Below, piece by piece: positions 1 to 8,335 of a stretch of 64,000 bases of DNA. A model generated the notes under the pieces. The model did not search any database. It saw only the letters and a program-made list of their open reading frames with translations, and was not told the origin of the DNA. Position numbers and translations under genes: made by a program. The stretch spans positions 1-64,000 of the forward strand of contig NZ_BDBX01000005.1 in the NCBI RefSeq assembly GCF_001613205.1, written 5' to 3'. Each line of letters opens with the position of its first letter. Within the stretch, counting starts at the first letter, position 1. Source of the stretch: Nocardia sienata NBRC 100364. GTDB taxonomy: Bacteria; Actinomycetota; Actinomycetes; Mycobacteriales; Mycobacteriaceae.

Positions 1-115
1 CGACCGGTACCACCGGACCCACCGACCCGACCCGTGACTCCGCACGCACCGACTCGACCGGTGACTCCCCTGGCACAGGCACCTCTGAACGCACCGGTCC
101 GACCGGTGACTCCTT
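1..115 (-). repeat. In-frame short tandem repeat coding for E-S-(P/R)-V-(G/E)-(P/S)-V units
   Basis: The sequence GAGTCACCGGTCG (read on the minus strand) recurs with small changes about every 33-39 bases up to the window edge. It encodes ESPVGPVR, ESPVESVR and ESRVGSVG. The array continues outside the window, so the copy number is unknown. Confidence 0.6.
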
Positions 116-1163
116 GCGCACCCGCCCGCCCGGTCGCAACACCGGCCCGGCGCCGGCCGGTGCCGTGATCCGGGCCAGTTGCAGCGACAGTTCGGGGGGC
201 AACTCGATCATGCGCGGTGCGGGACGGGGCTCGGGGGACGGAGGCCGAGTCGTTTCGCTGTGCGCAGCCATACGCGGCCGTTCGGGTGGCCCGACCGCGA
301 CCTGGGCTCGGTCCGCGGGCACCGACGCGTCGGCTCGGCCCGTGGGCAGGACCGGCTCGGCGTATAGAGCGCCCGAGCCCGCCGCCGGGCCCGACGAGGA
401 ACCGGCCGCGGGCTCGGGCGGACCCGGGCACTCTCGGGGCACCCGCTCACCTGCGCCCGCCGCGGCCACGATCACGCTGCTGTCCGTAGCAGCGGCACGG
501 GTGTCGGTCAGCGCCTCGCGAGGGTCCGGCAGCGCGGAATGGAGTTCGTGCGCACCGGATACGGCCGGTGGCGTACCGCCGGTCACGGGGAGTACCGGCG
601 CGCGCCGGGTTTCGCACGACAGGCCCTCGGCGGCGGCCTGCACCGGACCGGGCGACGGATCGACCAGATGTGGCGCCTGCCGTGACCCGGCCGGTTCGGC
701 CACGACGGGGGGCGGCGGCGAAGCGGGTCGCCCCACCCCGTCCACGGCCGGCGAGGGCGCGGCCGGCATCGGCCGTGCTGCCGCCGGCATTTCGGTTGTT
801 GTAGCCGCGCGTGATGCCAGGAGCGCCGCGGCGGGAGCCGTACCGGAGGCCGAGGGACGCGCCACAGCGGATGTGGCTGCGCGCTTACGTGCCCACGGGC
901 TCGAAGCCGGTGCGCGCACAGCGGACGAGGTCCGGGACAGTCCACCGGTGCCGAGCCTATTCTGAACCGGTGCACCGTGTTCGGCAGATACCGCGGCCGT
1001 CGAGGAGGCGACGTCCGCCGTGCCCGGCGCCGATATCGCCTCGGCAGAGGCTATGGCGGCCTTCAGTTCTCCGGTGACACGGGAGGCATCGGAGATGAGC
1101 TTCTCCAGCGTCGTCACCAAAGCCCGCAGCTCGTCGGTGTTCACCTTCGGAGTCTCGCTCAAC
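1..1163 (-). CDS. Pro/Ala-rich low-complexity protein (C-terminus beyond left edge)
   Basis: An open frame runs from a TTG codon at 1163 to the window edge with no stop (387 codons visible). A GGAGG lies about 7 nt before the TTG, and third codon positions are strongly G/C, which marks this strand as coding and the opposite-strand frames as shadows. Residues 6-45 look like a charged amphipathic helix (NTDELRALVTTLEKLISDAS), possibly a short coiled coil. The rest is Pro, Ala, Ser, Arg and Gly rich and probably disordered. Near the left edge the protein becomes repetitive: ESPVGPVR, ESPVESVR and ESRVGSVG follow each other. No signal peptide or membrane segment is seen. I do not recognise the family. 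Partial at the left edge. Confidence 0.78.
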
Positions 1164-1467
1164 GATGCCTCCGCTTGTCGTCACTACAGCCGGGCCGGGC
1201 CGTGGATAAGTTCGACCGGCATCCACGGTATGACGCGCACAGACATGGAACCAGTGTGAAACGTTGCGGTCCGTCACGCGATGACGACGACTCTCCCGGT
1301 ATGGGAAGAGTCCGGGTCCGGCGCCGGCGGGACCGCAAGCGACGGCGTGAGGTCACCGAGCCACCGGCCGCAGCCCGGAGGGTCGCCGGCGCCCACTCGG
1401 TGGTACGCAAAGCGAAGTAAGCCGCGGCGGCCGTCTGGGCGCGGCCCGACGGGGTACTTCTGCGAGG
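1164..1467. other. Intergenic region between divergent genes
   Basis: This stretch separates the minus-strand repeat protein from rsbQ and must hold both promoters. I see no convincing operator. GGGTAC at about 1460 resembles a sigma-B -10 but has no GTTT-like -35 at the right distance. It holds one doubtful short frame, listed separately. Confidence 0.5.
1256..1420 (+). CDS. Possible very basic small protein (39-54 aa)
   Basis: A short frame starts at GTG 1256 or, more plausibly, ATG 1301, and ends at TAA 1420. Its core is a run of arginines (VRVRRRRDRKRRREV) followed by a short Ala/Val/Lys tail. G/C use at third codon positions is about 70 percent, lower than neighbouring genes, and no clear ribosome binding site precedes either start. 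Arg-rich translations also arise by chance in GC-rich DNA, so this may not be a gene. I do not recognise it. Confidence 0.25.
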   Translation: MKRCGPSRDDDDSPGMGRVRVRRRRDRKRRREVTEPPAAARRVAGAHSVVRKAK

Positions 1468-2289
1468 ATGAGTTCCGTGGTCGATGTGCTGAACAGAAAT
1501 CGTGTGGTCGTGCTGGGTCCCGCCGATGCGCCGGTGGTGGTCCTCGCGCACGGTTTCGGCTGTGACCAGGGCCTCTGGCGCCTGGTAGCGCCACTGTTGG
1601 CCAAGCAGTTCAGAGTTGTCCTGTTCGATCACGTGGGCTCGGGCCGGTCGGATCCCTCGGCGTGGGACCCCCAGCGCTACTCGGCGATGGCCGGCTACGC
1701 CGAGGACATCCGGCAGGTGTGCCGGGCGATCGATCTCGGCCCGGTGGTGCTGGTCGGTCATTCGGTGGCGTCGATGATGGGTGTACTTGCCGCCACGGCG
1801 GAACCAGAGTTGTTCCGGGGTCTGGTGCTGCTGGCGCCGAGTCCCTGCTTCATCGACGACCCGGCGAGCGGGTACCGCGGCGGCTTCAGCGCCGACGATA
1901 TCGACGAGTTGCTCGAATCACTGGATGCCAACTATCTGGGCTGGTCGGGAGCCATGGCGCCGGTGATCATGGGTAATCCGGAGCGCCCGGAACTCGCGCA
2001 GGAACTGGAGACGACGTTCTGCCGCACCGATCCCGAGATCGCCCAGATCTTCGCCCGGGTGACCTTCCTGTCCGACAATAGAGACGATCTCGCGGCCGTG
2101 CGGGTCCCGACGCTGGTGGCACAGTGCTCGAACGACGCGATCGCCCCACCGGAGGTCGGCGAGTTCGTACATTCCCGCATCCCCGGCAGCCGGTTGGTGA
2201 CCCTCACCGCGACCGGCCACTGTCCACAACTGGCGGCTCCCGAAGAGACCGCCGCCGCGATCACCGGCTTCGTACGCGACCTATCATGA
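1468..2289 (+). CDS. rsbQ: RsbQ-type alpha/beta hydrolase, stress-signalling partner of RsbP
   Basis: This 273-residue alpha/beta hydrolase closely matches the length and signature stretches of Bacillus RsbQ: HGFGCDQ at 28-34, FDHVGSG at 53-59, GPSPC-like APSPC, and FCRTDPEIA. The catalytic triad is readable as Ser99 (GHSVA), Asp223 (SNDAIAP) and His251 (TGHCP). RsbQ is required by the phosphatase RsbP to activate sigma-B under energy stress, and is thought to supply or sense a small hydrophobic ligand. It is structurally related to the plant D14/KAI2 receptors. The stop overlaps the start of the next gene (ATGA), and that gene encodes a PAS-phosphatase, so gene order supports the family call. 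Whether the ligand or target is the same here is inference. Confidence 0.93.
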   Translation: MSSVVDVLNRNRVVVLGPADAPVVVLAHGFGCDQGLWRLVAPLLAKQFRVVLFDHVGSGRSDPSAWDPQRYSAMAGYAEDIRQVCRAIDLGPVVLVGHSVASMMGVLAATAEPELFRGLVLLAPSPCFIDDPASGYRGGFSADDIDELLESLDANYLGWSGAMAPVIMGNPERPELAQELETTFCRTDPEIAQIFARVTFLSDNRDDLAAVRVPTLVAQCSNDAIAPPEVGEFVHSRIPGSRLVTLTATGHCPQLAAPEETAAAITGFVRDLS

Positions 2290-3560
2290 TGATGTGCCGC
2301 GCGGGCGGCTCAGGACCGGAACGCGCCGGGTTCGAACCGGACGATCCGGAGCAACGTGCGGAGTTCACCGCCCTGTTGGAGGACGACGTCGAAGACCTGT
2401 ACGAGCACGCCCCCTGTGGCTATCTGTCCACCTTGCTCGACGGGCGGATCGCCAAGATCAATGCGACGCTGCTGGACTGGCTCGGCTACCGGCGCGAAGA
2501 ACTGGTGGGGCGACGTCACTTCAGCGATCTGCTCACCGTCGGTGGGCGTCTCTACCACGAAACCCATTTCGCGCCGCTGCTGCGGATGCAGGGCCATCTC
2601 AGCGGTATCGCACTCGAACTCCGGACCGCCGACGGCTCACGGCTGCCCGTACTGGTGACCTCCACGGTGAAGACCGGAGCGGACGAGGAGCCGCTGCTGA
2701 TCCGGACCACAGTCTTCGACGCCCGCGAGCGCCGCGCCTACGAAACCGAACTGCTGCGCGCGCGCCGGGAGGCCGAACGCGACCGCGAACGCCTGCAACG
2801 GCTGAACGCGACCCTGCAGCACTCGCTGCTGCCCGCCGCACTCGAGCCGGTTCCCGGAGCCGATGTGGCCGCGCACTACCACGCCGCCTCCCCCGACGAG
2901 GTCGGCGGCGACTTCTACGACCTGTTCCCCATTTCTCCGGGAACCTGGGGTTTCTTCCTCGGCGACGTCTGCGGCAAGGGAGCGCTCGCCGCCACCATCA
3001 CCTCGCTCGCCCGGTACACGCTGCGCGCCGCCGCGGTCTACGACTCGGATCCGACCGCGGTGCTGCGGCATCTGAACACCACCATGGTGCGTGACCACCG
3101 CCGCGGCCATCCCCGCTTCTGCACCGTTATCTATGGCCGGCTCACCCTGACCGACGGTGCCGACGGTGCCCGTGCCACCGTCACCCTCGCCTCCGGGGGG
3201 CATCCTCCGGCCCTGTTGCTGCGCGCCGACGGTACGGCCGATTACCTGCACACTCCCGGCGGGCAACTGGTCGGGGTGTTCCCGGACGCCGCGGTCTCGA
3301 CCGTCACCTTCACCCTGGAGCCCGGCGCGACGTTGCTGCTCTACACCGACGGACTCACCGAAGCGCGCACTGCCGAGGGCTTCTACGGGGAGTCGGCGTT
3401 ACTCGACTTCGCTCGCGATCTCGCTCCCGCGACCGCCACCGGAACCATCGCCGCGGTCACCGAACTGCTCGATTCGCTCGGCACCGGTGTCACCGACGAC
3501 ACCGCGCTTCTGGCCCTGCACTTGTCGGGGCCGCGACATCTCCACGACAGGCGCGCGTGA
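2286..3560 (+). CDS. rsbP: RsbP-type PAS domain / PP2C-family serine phosphatase
   Basis: The start is in ATGATGATG at 2286, overlapping the rsbQ stop by four bases. The 424-residue protein has a PAS domain at about 38-145 (HAPCGYLSTLLDGRIAKINA), a charged coiled-coil linker at about 147-180, and a SpoIIE/PP2C phosphatase domain at about 185-413. Metal-binding motifs of the phosphatase are present: VGGDFYD at 206-212, GDVCGKG at 226-232, YTDGLTE at 353-359 and TDDTA at 403-407. In Bacillus, RsbP dephosphorylates the anti-anti-sigma factor RsbV and so frees sigma-B. The same job on a sigma-F/B partner-switch module is the likely role here. No anti-sigma or anti-anti-sigma gene is in the window. 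Confidence 0.93.
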   Translation: MMMCRAGGSGPERAGFEPDDPEQRAEFTALLEDDVEDLYEHAPCGYLSTLLDGRIAKINATLLDWLGYRREELVGRRHFSDLLTVGGRLYHETHFAPLLRMQGHLSGIALELRTADGSRLPVLVTSTVKTGADEEPLLIRTTVFDARERRAYETELLRARREAERDRERLQRLNATLQHSLLPAALEPVPGADVAAHYHAASPDEVGGDFYDLFPISPGTWGFFLGDVCGKGALAATITSLARYTLRAAAVYDSDPTAVLRHLNTTMVRDHRRGHPRFCTVIYGRLTLTDGADGARATVTLASGGHPPALLLRADGTADYLHTPGGQLVGVFPDAAVSTVTFTLEPGATLLLYTDGLTEARTAEGFYGESALLDFARDLAPATATGTIAAVTELLDSLGTGVTDDTALLALHLSGPRHLHDRRA

Positions 3561-3623
3561 CCGTGCCGGCGCACTGCGACGTCATGTCCCGCCCCACCGA
3601 GCACAGAGAAGGAAGTACCAGTG

Positions 3624-4703
3624 ATGCCGAAGATCGTTCTTTTCGGAGCCACCGGTTACACCGGCCGGCTCATCGCCGAGATCCTGGTCGGCCGGGGCGC
3701 CGCACCCGTGCTGGCCGCACGCAATGCGACCGCCCTGGAGAAATTGGCTGCGGACGTCGGCGGTGCCGACACCGCGGTGGCCGATGTGACCGACCCGGAT
3801 TCGGTCCGGGCCCTGCTCGGGCCCGGCGATGTGCTGATCAGCACCGTCGGGCCGTTCCTGCGCTACGGCGCCCCCGCACTGGCCGCGGCCGTCGAGGCGG
3901 GGGCGCATTATTTCGACTCCACCGGTGAGGGCCCGTTCATCCGCACCGTCTTCGAGCACGACGACGTGGCCCGCCGGGCGGGCGTCGGCCTGCTCACCGC
4001 CTTCGGGTACGACTACGTGCCCGGGAATCTGGCCGCCGGTCTGGCACTGGCCGAAGCCCCGGAGGCGGTCCGCGCGGATATCGGTTACTTCATCACCGAT
4101 CCCGGCACCAGTGGCGGGACGCGGGCATCGATGGCGGGCATGCTCTTCGAAGAGGGTTTCGCCCTGCGCGGCGGCCGGGTCGTGCCCCAGCGTACGGCTG
4201 CGCACGTCCGCAGTTTCGACGTCGCCGGCCGAGAGTTCACCGGCGCGTCGGTGCCCGGTTCGGAACATTTCGCGCTCACCCGGGCCTACCCGCACCTGCG
4301 TGATGCCGACGTCTACCTCGGTATGCCCAGCAAGGCGGCGCACGGCCTGCAGATCACCTCGATGCTCACGGGCGCCCTCGCCCACGTCGGCCCGGTCAAA
4401 CGACTGGCCGAGAACGCCTTGACCCGAGTCGTGAAGGGTTCGACCGGGGGTCCGGCGGCCACCGCGCGGGCCCGGACCCGGACATGGGCGGTGGCGCAGG
4501 CACGCGATACAGCCGGGGCGGTCCTCGCCTCGGTGACCCTGACGGGCGGCGACCCCTACGACTTCACCGCGGCCATCCTCGCCTGGGGCGCGCAGACCGC
4601 GCTCGACAGTGGTCTGCGGGGCACCGGTGCGCTGGGCCCCGTCGAAGCGTTCGGTCTCGAGGCGCTCACCGCCGGTGCGGCCGGCGCCGGACTGACCCGG
4701 TAG
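3624..4703 (+). CDS. Saccharopine dehydrogenase-like / trans-acting enoyl reductase family protein
   Basis: About 359 residues with an N-terminal Rossmann nucleotide-binding motif (VLFGATGYTGRL near residue 5) and the family stretch STVGPFLRYG followed by YFDSTGEGPFI. These proteins are NAD(P)-binding oxidoreductases; mycobacterial relatives act as trans-acting enoyl reductases in complex lipid synthesis. The substrate cannot be read from sequence. AAGGAA lies 9 nt before ATG 3624; GTG 3621 is an alternative start. It sits 60 bases after rsbP and may be co-transcribed. A decayed fragment of a second family member lies at 10081-10331. Confidence 0.85.
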   Translation: MPKIVLFGATGYTGRLIAEILVGRGAAPVLAARNATALEKLAADVGGADTAVADVTDPDSVRALLGPGDVLISTVGPFLRYGAPALAAAVEAGAHYFDSTGEGPFIRTVFEHDDVARRAGVGLLTAFGYDYVPGNLAAGLALAEAPEAVRADIGYFITDPGTSGGTRASMAGMLFEEGFALRGGRVVPQRTAAHVRSFDVAGREFTGASVPGSEHFALTRAYPHLRDADVYLGMPSKAAHGLQITSMLTGALAHVGPVKRLAENALTRVVKGSTGGPAATARARTRTWAVAQARDTAGAVLASVTLTGGDPYDFTAAILAWGAQTALDSGLRGTGALGPVEAFGLEALTAGAAGAGLTR

Positions 4704-4758
4704 CCAGCCGGGGCCGTGCCCTGCCCGACGGGGTTCGCGCCGCTGGGCGGCTCGTGCC

Positions 4759-5262
4759 TTATCGCCGGATCCCGATGGCGCCGCAGACCGGGGCCTGCCA
4801 GGGCAGCGCACGGGAGCGCGCGATGTGCTCGTCGAGCGAGCCGGCGATATCAGCGGGCAGCTCGACCGCACGCCGGTCCCGCAAGTCCACGTGGACCAGC
4901 AGGATCTCCAGCGTGTTGGCGATCCGGCCGCGGCCGGTGTCGACGAGGAAGGTCATCATGTGCACGGCCTTCGCGCCGCGGTCGAGGATCCGGCCGGCGA
5001 CCGCGAATCGATCACCTTCGCGTAGTTCGCTGGTATAGGCCAGGTGGTGCCGGGTGGTGAACAGCCCCATCTTCCGCTCGGCGCGGTAGGTGTCGTCGAT
5101 GCCGACTTCCCGGACGAGCGCGTCGGCCCCGGCGGTGCCCCATCGCAGGTACTGCACGACATTCATATGGTCGCCGCCGTCCAAGGTCTCGGCGGTGACC
5201 GTGCCGGTCACGGTCCCGGTCAGCGAGGTCAGCTGGTCCGGTGTGGGAAGTCCATCGCTCAT
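4759..5262 (-). CDS. Acyl-CoA thioesterase-like (hotdog fold) protein
   Basis: About 167 residues from ATG 5262. It has the hotdog pattern of the 4-hydroxybenzoyl-CoA thioesterase family: DHMNVVQYLRW near residue 30, then TTRHHLAYTSELREGD, then HMMTFLVDTGRGRIANTLEILLVHVDL. The Asp/His-Met-Asn motif at the first helix is the usual active-site region. A longer frame continues upstream to 5400 but that part has poor codon bias. It lies divergent from the SDR gene at 5421 and convergent with the gene ending at 4703. Substrate unknown. Confidence 0.8.
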   Translation of the reverse strand: MSDGLPTPDQLTSLTGTVTGTVTAETLDGGDHMNVVQYLRWGTAGADALVREVGIDDTYRAERKMGLFTTRHHLAYTSELREGDRFAVAGRILDRGAKAVHMMTFLVDTGRGRIANTLEILLVHVDLRDRRAVELPADIAGSLDEHIARSRALPWQAPVCGAIGIRR

Positions 5263-5420
5263 ACGCGTGATTCTCGAGGGCACCGGACCGGCCACGGAGC
5301 CGAGCGTCCACTCAGCGGAATCTCGCGGTCCGCCGTCGGCTCGGGCCCGCATCCTCGGGAGTCGGGCGGCGCGCCGTTCGCACCGCCCGCCGAGCCACAA
5401 CTTCCGACAGGAGCCCTCCC

Positions 5421-6227
5421 ATGACCGATCTCCAGCGATACAGCGGCCGCCGCGTCCTCGTCACCGGCGGCGGATCCGGTATCGGTCAGGCCACAACGCT
5501 GCGCATACTGCGGGAAGGCGGCCGGGTGGTCGCCGCGGACATCAGCGCGGCCGGACTCGAGGATACGCTGGACAAGGCCGGCGCCGATCGGGCACGGCTG
5601 AGCACCTCGATCATGGATATCGCGGACGAGGAGTCGGTCCGCGCCGGAGTGGCCGCGGCCCTGCGATGGCTCGGCGGACTCGACACCCTGGTCAATGCCG
5701 CCGGTGTCCTACGGTCGGCACATTTCGAACAGACCTCCGTCGCCGACTTCGAGCAGATCCTGCGGATCAATCTCGTCGGCACCTTCGTGGTCACGCGCGA
5801 GTCCCTGGCCGCACTGCGGGCCGGAAACGCACCGGCGGTCGTGAATTTCAGCTCCACCTCCGCGGTGTTCGCCCACCCATATATGTCCGCCTACGCGGCG
5901 TCCAAGGGCGGTATCCAGGCCATGACCCACGCGCTGGCAATGGAATTCGGCCGACAGGGCATCCGGTTCAATTCCGTCCAACCGGGTTCCATCTCGTCGG
6001 GGATGACCGATGGAAGCGGTGCGTCCGGACAGAGCCTCGGTCCCGGCCTGCCCGCCGATGCCGATATCGCCTTGTTCGCCAAGGCCGCGCCGGCACTCCC
6101 GCTACCGGCCGGCTCACCGTTCGCCGGACCCGACGCGGTAGCCGCGGTGGTGGCGATGCTCGGCTCCCCGGATGCCTATTTCGTCACCGGGACCGAGGTG
6201 CGCGTCGACGGAGGCTCTCATATGTGA
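5421..6227 (+). CDS. SDR family NAD(P)-dependent oxidoreductase
   Basis: A 268-residue classical short-chain dehydrogenase: cofactor motif TGGGSGIG at about 15-22, NAAG near residue 93, catalytic Ser in SSTSAVF and the YAASK pair near residue 157. The C-terminus has the usual VTGTEVRVDGGS. A loop rich in Gly/Ser/Pro at about 190-230 is longer than average. ACAGGAG lies about 9 nt before the ATG. It may share a divergent control region with the thioesterase, which suggests a joint role in acyl or alcohol metabolism, but no substrate can be named. Confidence 0.88.
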   Translation: MTDLQRYSGRRVLVTGGGSGIGQATTLRILREGGRVVAADISAAGLEDTLDKAGADRARLSTSIMDIADEESVRAGVAAALRWLGGLDTLVNAAGVLRSAHFEQTSVADFEQILRINLVGTFVVTRESLAALRAGNAPAVVNFSSTSAVFAHPYMSAYAASKGGIQAMTHALAMEFGRQGIRFNSVQPGSISSGMTDGSGASGQSLGPGLPADADIALFAKAAPALPLPAGSPFAGPDAVAAVVAMLGSPDAYFVTGTEVRVDGGSHM

Positions 6228-6243
6228 GTCACCGACGCGGTCG

Positions 6244-6270
6244 CGTTTGCGCAGCGCACAGCACGGGTAG
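6244..6270 (+). promoter_or_regulatory. Weak sigma-B/SigF-like promoter candidate
   Basis: CGTTT at 6244-6248 and GGGTAG at 6265-6270 are separated by 16 bases, close to the GGTTT-N15-17-GGGTA pattern of SigF/sigma-B promoters. It lies 27 bases before the YihY gene start. It is the weakest of five such sites in the window. Confidence 0.3.
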
Positions 6271-6297
6271 CCGAGGGAACCGGAGGTGTTGCCGGGG

Positions 6298-7248
6298 ATG
6301 GATCGGCGTTATCGCGGAGTTCGCGTTCAAGTGCTGCGGCGCGGCGGGGTCCGAATCCTGGTGCGCACACTGCGGGCGGCATGGTCGGACGAGCTGTCCG
6401 ACTGGGCGGCGGCCCTCACGTACTACAGCATGCTGTCGCTGTTTCCGGCCCTGTTGCTCACCGTCGCCGCGCTCGGCCTGGCCGGACCCGAGCCGGCCGG
6501 TGTGCTCGCCGGAGCGGCGAGCCATGTCGGCCCGCAGGGCAGCCGGACCCTGCTCGCCGATTCGGTGCGCCACCTCGAACAGGTCCGGGCCTGGTCGGCG
6601 CCTATCGCGATCGCGGGACTGGTCTCGGGGCTGTGGACGGCATCGAGTTATATCGGCGCGTTCATCCGGGCCGCCAACGCCCTGTACTCCGTGGCGGAGA
6701 GCCGATCCCGGCCCAGGACGGTACTCCTGCAACTGTCGCTCAGCGTGGTCCTGATCGCGATGATGGTGTTCACCGGCCTGGGTTTCGTGATCACCGACGG
6801 TATGGCCGGACGATACAGCGGTGACCTCGCCGATCTACCTTTCGTGCACGGGATCTGGGCGATCCTGCGATGGGTCGTACTCGCACTGGTGGTGAGTTTC
6901 GCCCTGTCACTGCTGTATTGGGTCGCGCCCAATGTGACCGGGCAGCCGTTCCGCTGGTTCACCGCGGGGAGCGCGCTGGCGGTCGCGGTGTGGCTGGCCG
7001 GTTCGGCCGGCCTGTCGTTCTACGCAGCCCATTTCGACTCGTTCGACAAGGTCTACGGTTCGCTGGCGGCGGCGGTCGTCTTCCTCGTCTGGCTGTGGGT
7101 GGCCAATTTCGCGGTGCTGCTGGGAGCGGTGGTCGACGCCCAACGGGCCCGCCGCCCCACGCCACCCGACGCGGAGGGCGTCGGCGACCGGGGATACCGG
7201 CCGATCCCGGCCGTCACCGAATCGGACCACGGTGCGGTCACCCGGTGA
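6298..7248 (+). CDS. YihY/BrkB family inner-membrane protein
   Basis: About 316 residues, an integral membrane protein with about six hydrophobic segments. The family's N-terminal signature is present (DELSDWAAALTYYSMLSLFPALLL), as is the C-terminal YGSLAAAVVFLVWLWVANFAVLLGA. BrkB/YihY proteins are widespread and of uncertain function, and are sometimes annotated as virulence or ribonuclease BN genes in error. GGAGG at 6282 precedes ATG 6298 by 11 bases; TTG 6289 and GTG 6286 are alternative starts. The soluble tail after residue 285 is short and polar. Confidence 0.9.
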   Translation: MDRRYRGVRVQVLRRGGVRILVRTLRAAWSDELSDWAAALTYYSMLSLFPALLLTVAALGLAGPEPAGVLAGAASHVGPQGSRTLLADSVRHLEQVRAWSAPIAIAGLVSGLWTASSYIGAFIRAANALYSVAESRSRPRTVLLQLSLSVVLIAMMVFTGLGFVITDGMAGRYSGDLADLPFVHGIWAILRWVVLALVVSFALSLLYWVAPNVTGQPFRWFTAGSALAVAVWLAGSAGLSFYAAHFDSFDKVYGSLAAAVVFLVWLWVANFAVLLGAVVDAQRARRPTPPDAEGVGDRGYRPIPAVTESDHGAVTR

Positions 7249-7320
7249 ATTCGCCCATCGTGGCCGGAACCGCTACCGGTGTCCGGCCACAACCGTCCGC
7301 GCCGCGGGCGACGCTACGTC

Positions 7321-8133
7321 TCAGACCTTCCGGCCCACGGCACCGTAGAGCGACACCTTCTTGTCATGGCTTCGCGGATGCTCGATACCCGAGTTGCGCC
7401 ACCGATGGATCACTTCGACGCCCGGCTCCACCAGTTCCAGCTGATCGAAGAACCGGGCCACCTCCGCGCGGGTACGCGGCCGCACCGGTATCCCGCGATC
7501 CACATAGACCTGCAACAGCCGGGCCATACCGTCGGGGTCGTCGGGGCCCTCGTCGAACTCTGTCGTGACATGAGACATCGCCAGATACGAACCCGGCGCC
7601 AGCGGCGCCATCAACGTGTCGACGATCTCGTACACATCACCGGGCACGAAATGCAGCAGGGCCATGAGCGAGACCGCCACCGGTTGGGACAGATCCAGCG
7701 TCGTGCGCAGTTCCGGCGCGGCGAGGATGGATTCCGGATCACCCGCGTCGGCCTGGATGTAGGTGGTGCGCCCCTCTTCGGTGCTCACCAGCAGCGCCCG
7801 CGCGTGGGCGAGCACGATCGGGTCGTTGTCGACATAGACCACCCGCGATTCCGGCGCGAGGCCCTGAGCGACCTGGTGCAGGTTGGGTTCGGTCGGGATA
7901 CCCGTACCGATATCGAGGAATTGGCGGATGCCCTGCTCGGTGAGATAGCGGGTGGCGTGGCGCATGAATTCGCGGTTGGTGCGCGCGGTCAGCCGGACCG
8001 CCGGAAAATCGCGCAGTGCCTGTTCGGCCGCGGCTCGGTCGGCATCGTAGGAATCCTTGCCGCCCAGAAAGTAGTCGTACATGCGCGCGGGATGCGCGAC
8101 ATCGGTACGCAGATCGATAGAGCCGTCGGACAC
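7321..8133 (-). CDS. SAM-dependent methyltransferase, DUF574 family
   Basis: 270 residues from GTG 8133, with AAGGAG 8 bases upstream. It opens with the DUF574 hallmark (IDLRTDVAHPARMYDYFLGGKDSY), followed by the SAM-binding FLDIGTGIPTEPN and the acidic VVYVDNDPIVLAHARALL. This family is expanded in actinomycetes and methylates mostly unknown substrates. It is single-copy here and transcribed alone, convergent with the YihY gene. The longer open frame upstream of 8133 has no start with a good ribosome site. Confidence 0.92.
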   Translation of the reverse strand: MSDGSIDLRTDVAHPARMYDYFLGGKDSYDADRAAAEQALRDFPAVRLTARTNREFMRHATRYLTEQGIRQFLDIGTGIPTEPNLHQVAQGLAPESRVVYVDNDPIVLAHARALLVSTEEGRTTYIQADAGDPESILAAPELRTTLDLSQPVAVSLMALLHFVPGDVYEIVDTLMAPLAPGSYLAMSHVTTEFDEGPDDPDGMARLLQVYVDRGIPVRPRTRAEVARFFDQLELVEPGVEVIHRWRNSGIEHPRSHDKKVSLYGAVGRKV

Positions 8134-8295
8134 GGCGGATGCTCCTTGTGACGTCGTGCGGTCGGTACCCCGCAGGTATACCGCATCCGGGCAAGTCGCC
8201 CAACACATTCCGGCATACCGACCCGATGACACCGTACGAGGTCGCGACGATGTCGTCGACGACTCCCGCGTGAGGTGCCCGGACCTCCGGTACTT

Positions 8296-8318
8296 GACCC
8301 TGACACTGTGACAAGGTC
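8296..8318 (+). promoter_or_regulatory. MerR-type dyad in front of the HEAT/MerR operon
   Basis: GACCCTGACAC and GTGACAAGGTC flank a single T, a dyad with 9 of 11 positions matching. A TTGACC at 8294 could be the -35. MerR regulators bind such dyads between -35 and -10, and the downstream operon encodes a MerR protein, so autoregulation is likely. Binding is inferred. Confidence 0.6.
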
Positions 8319-8335
8319 TTGACTGAGCGCAGGAG

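Noticed and set aside
114..965. Long plus-strand open frame of 283 codons
   Set aside because: It is a shadow of the minus-strand repeat protein, which has better codon bias and a ribosome site.
1450..1467. GGGTAC before rsbQ as a sigma-B-type -10
   Set aside because: No GTTT-like -35 at the right distance, and the -10 does not match at its last position.
3582..4871. Minus-strand open frame of 429 codons opposite the enoyl-reductase-like gene
   Set aside because: Arg/Gly-rich, no start site and antisense to a clear family member.
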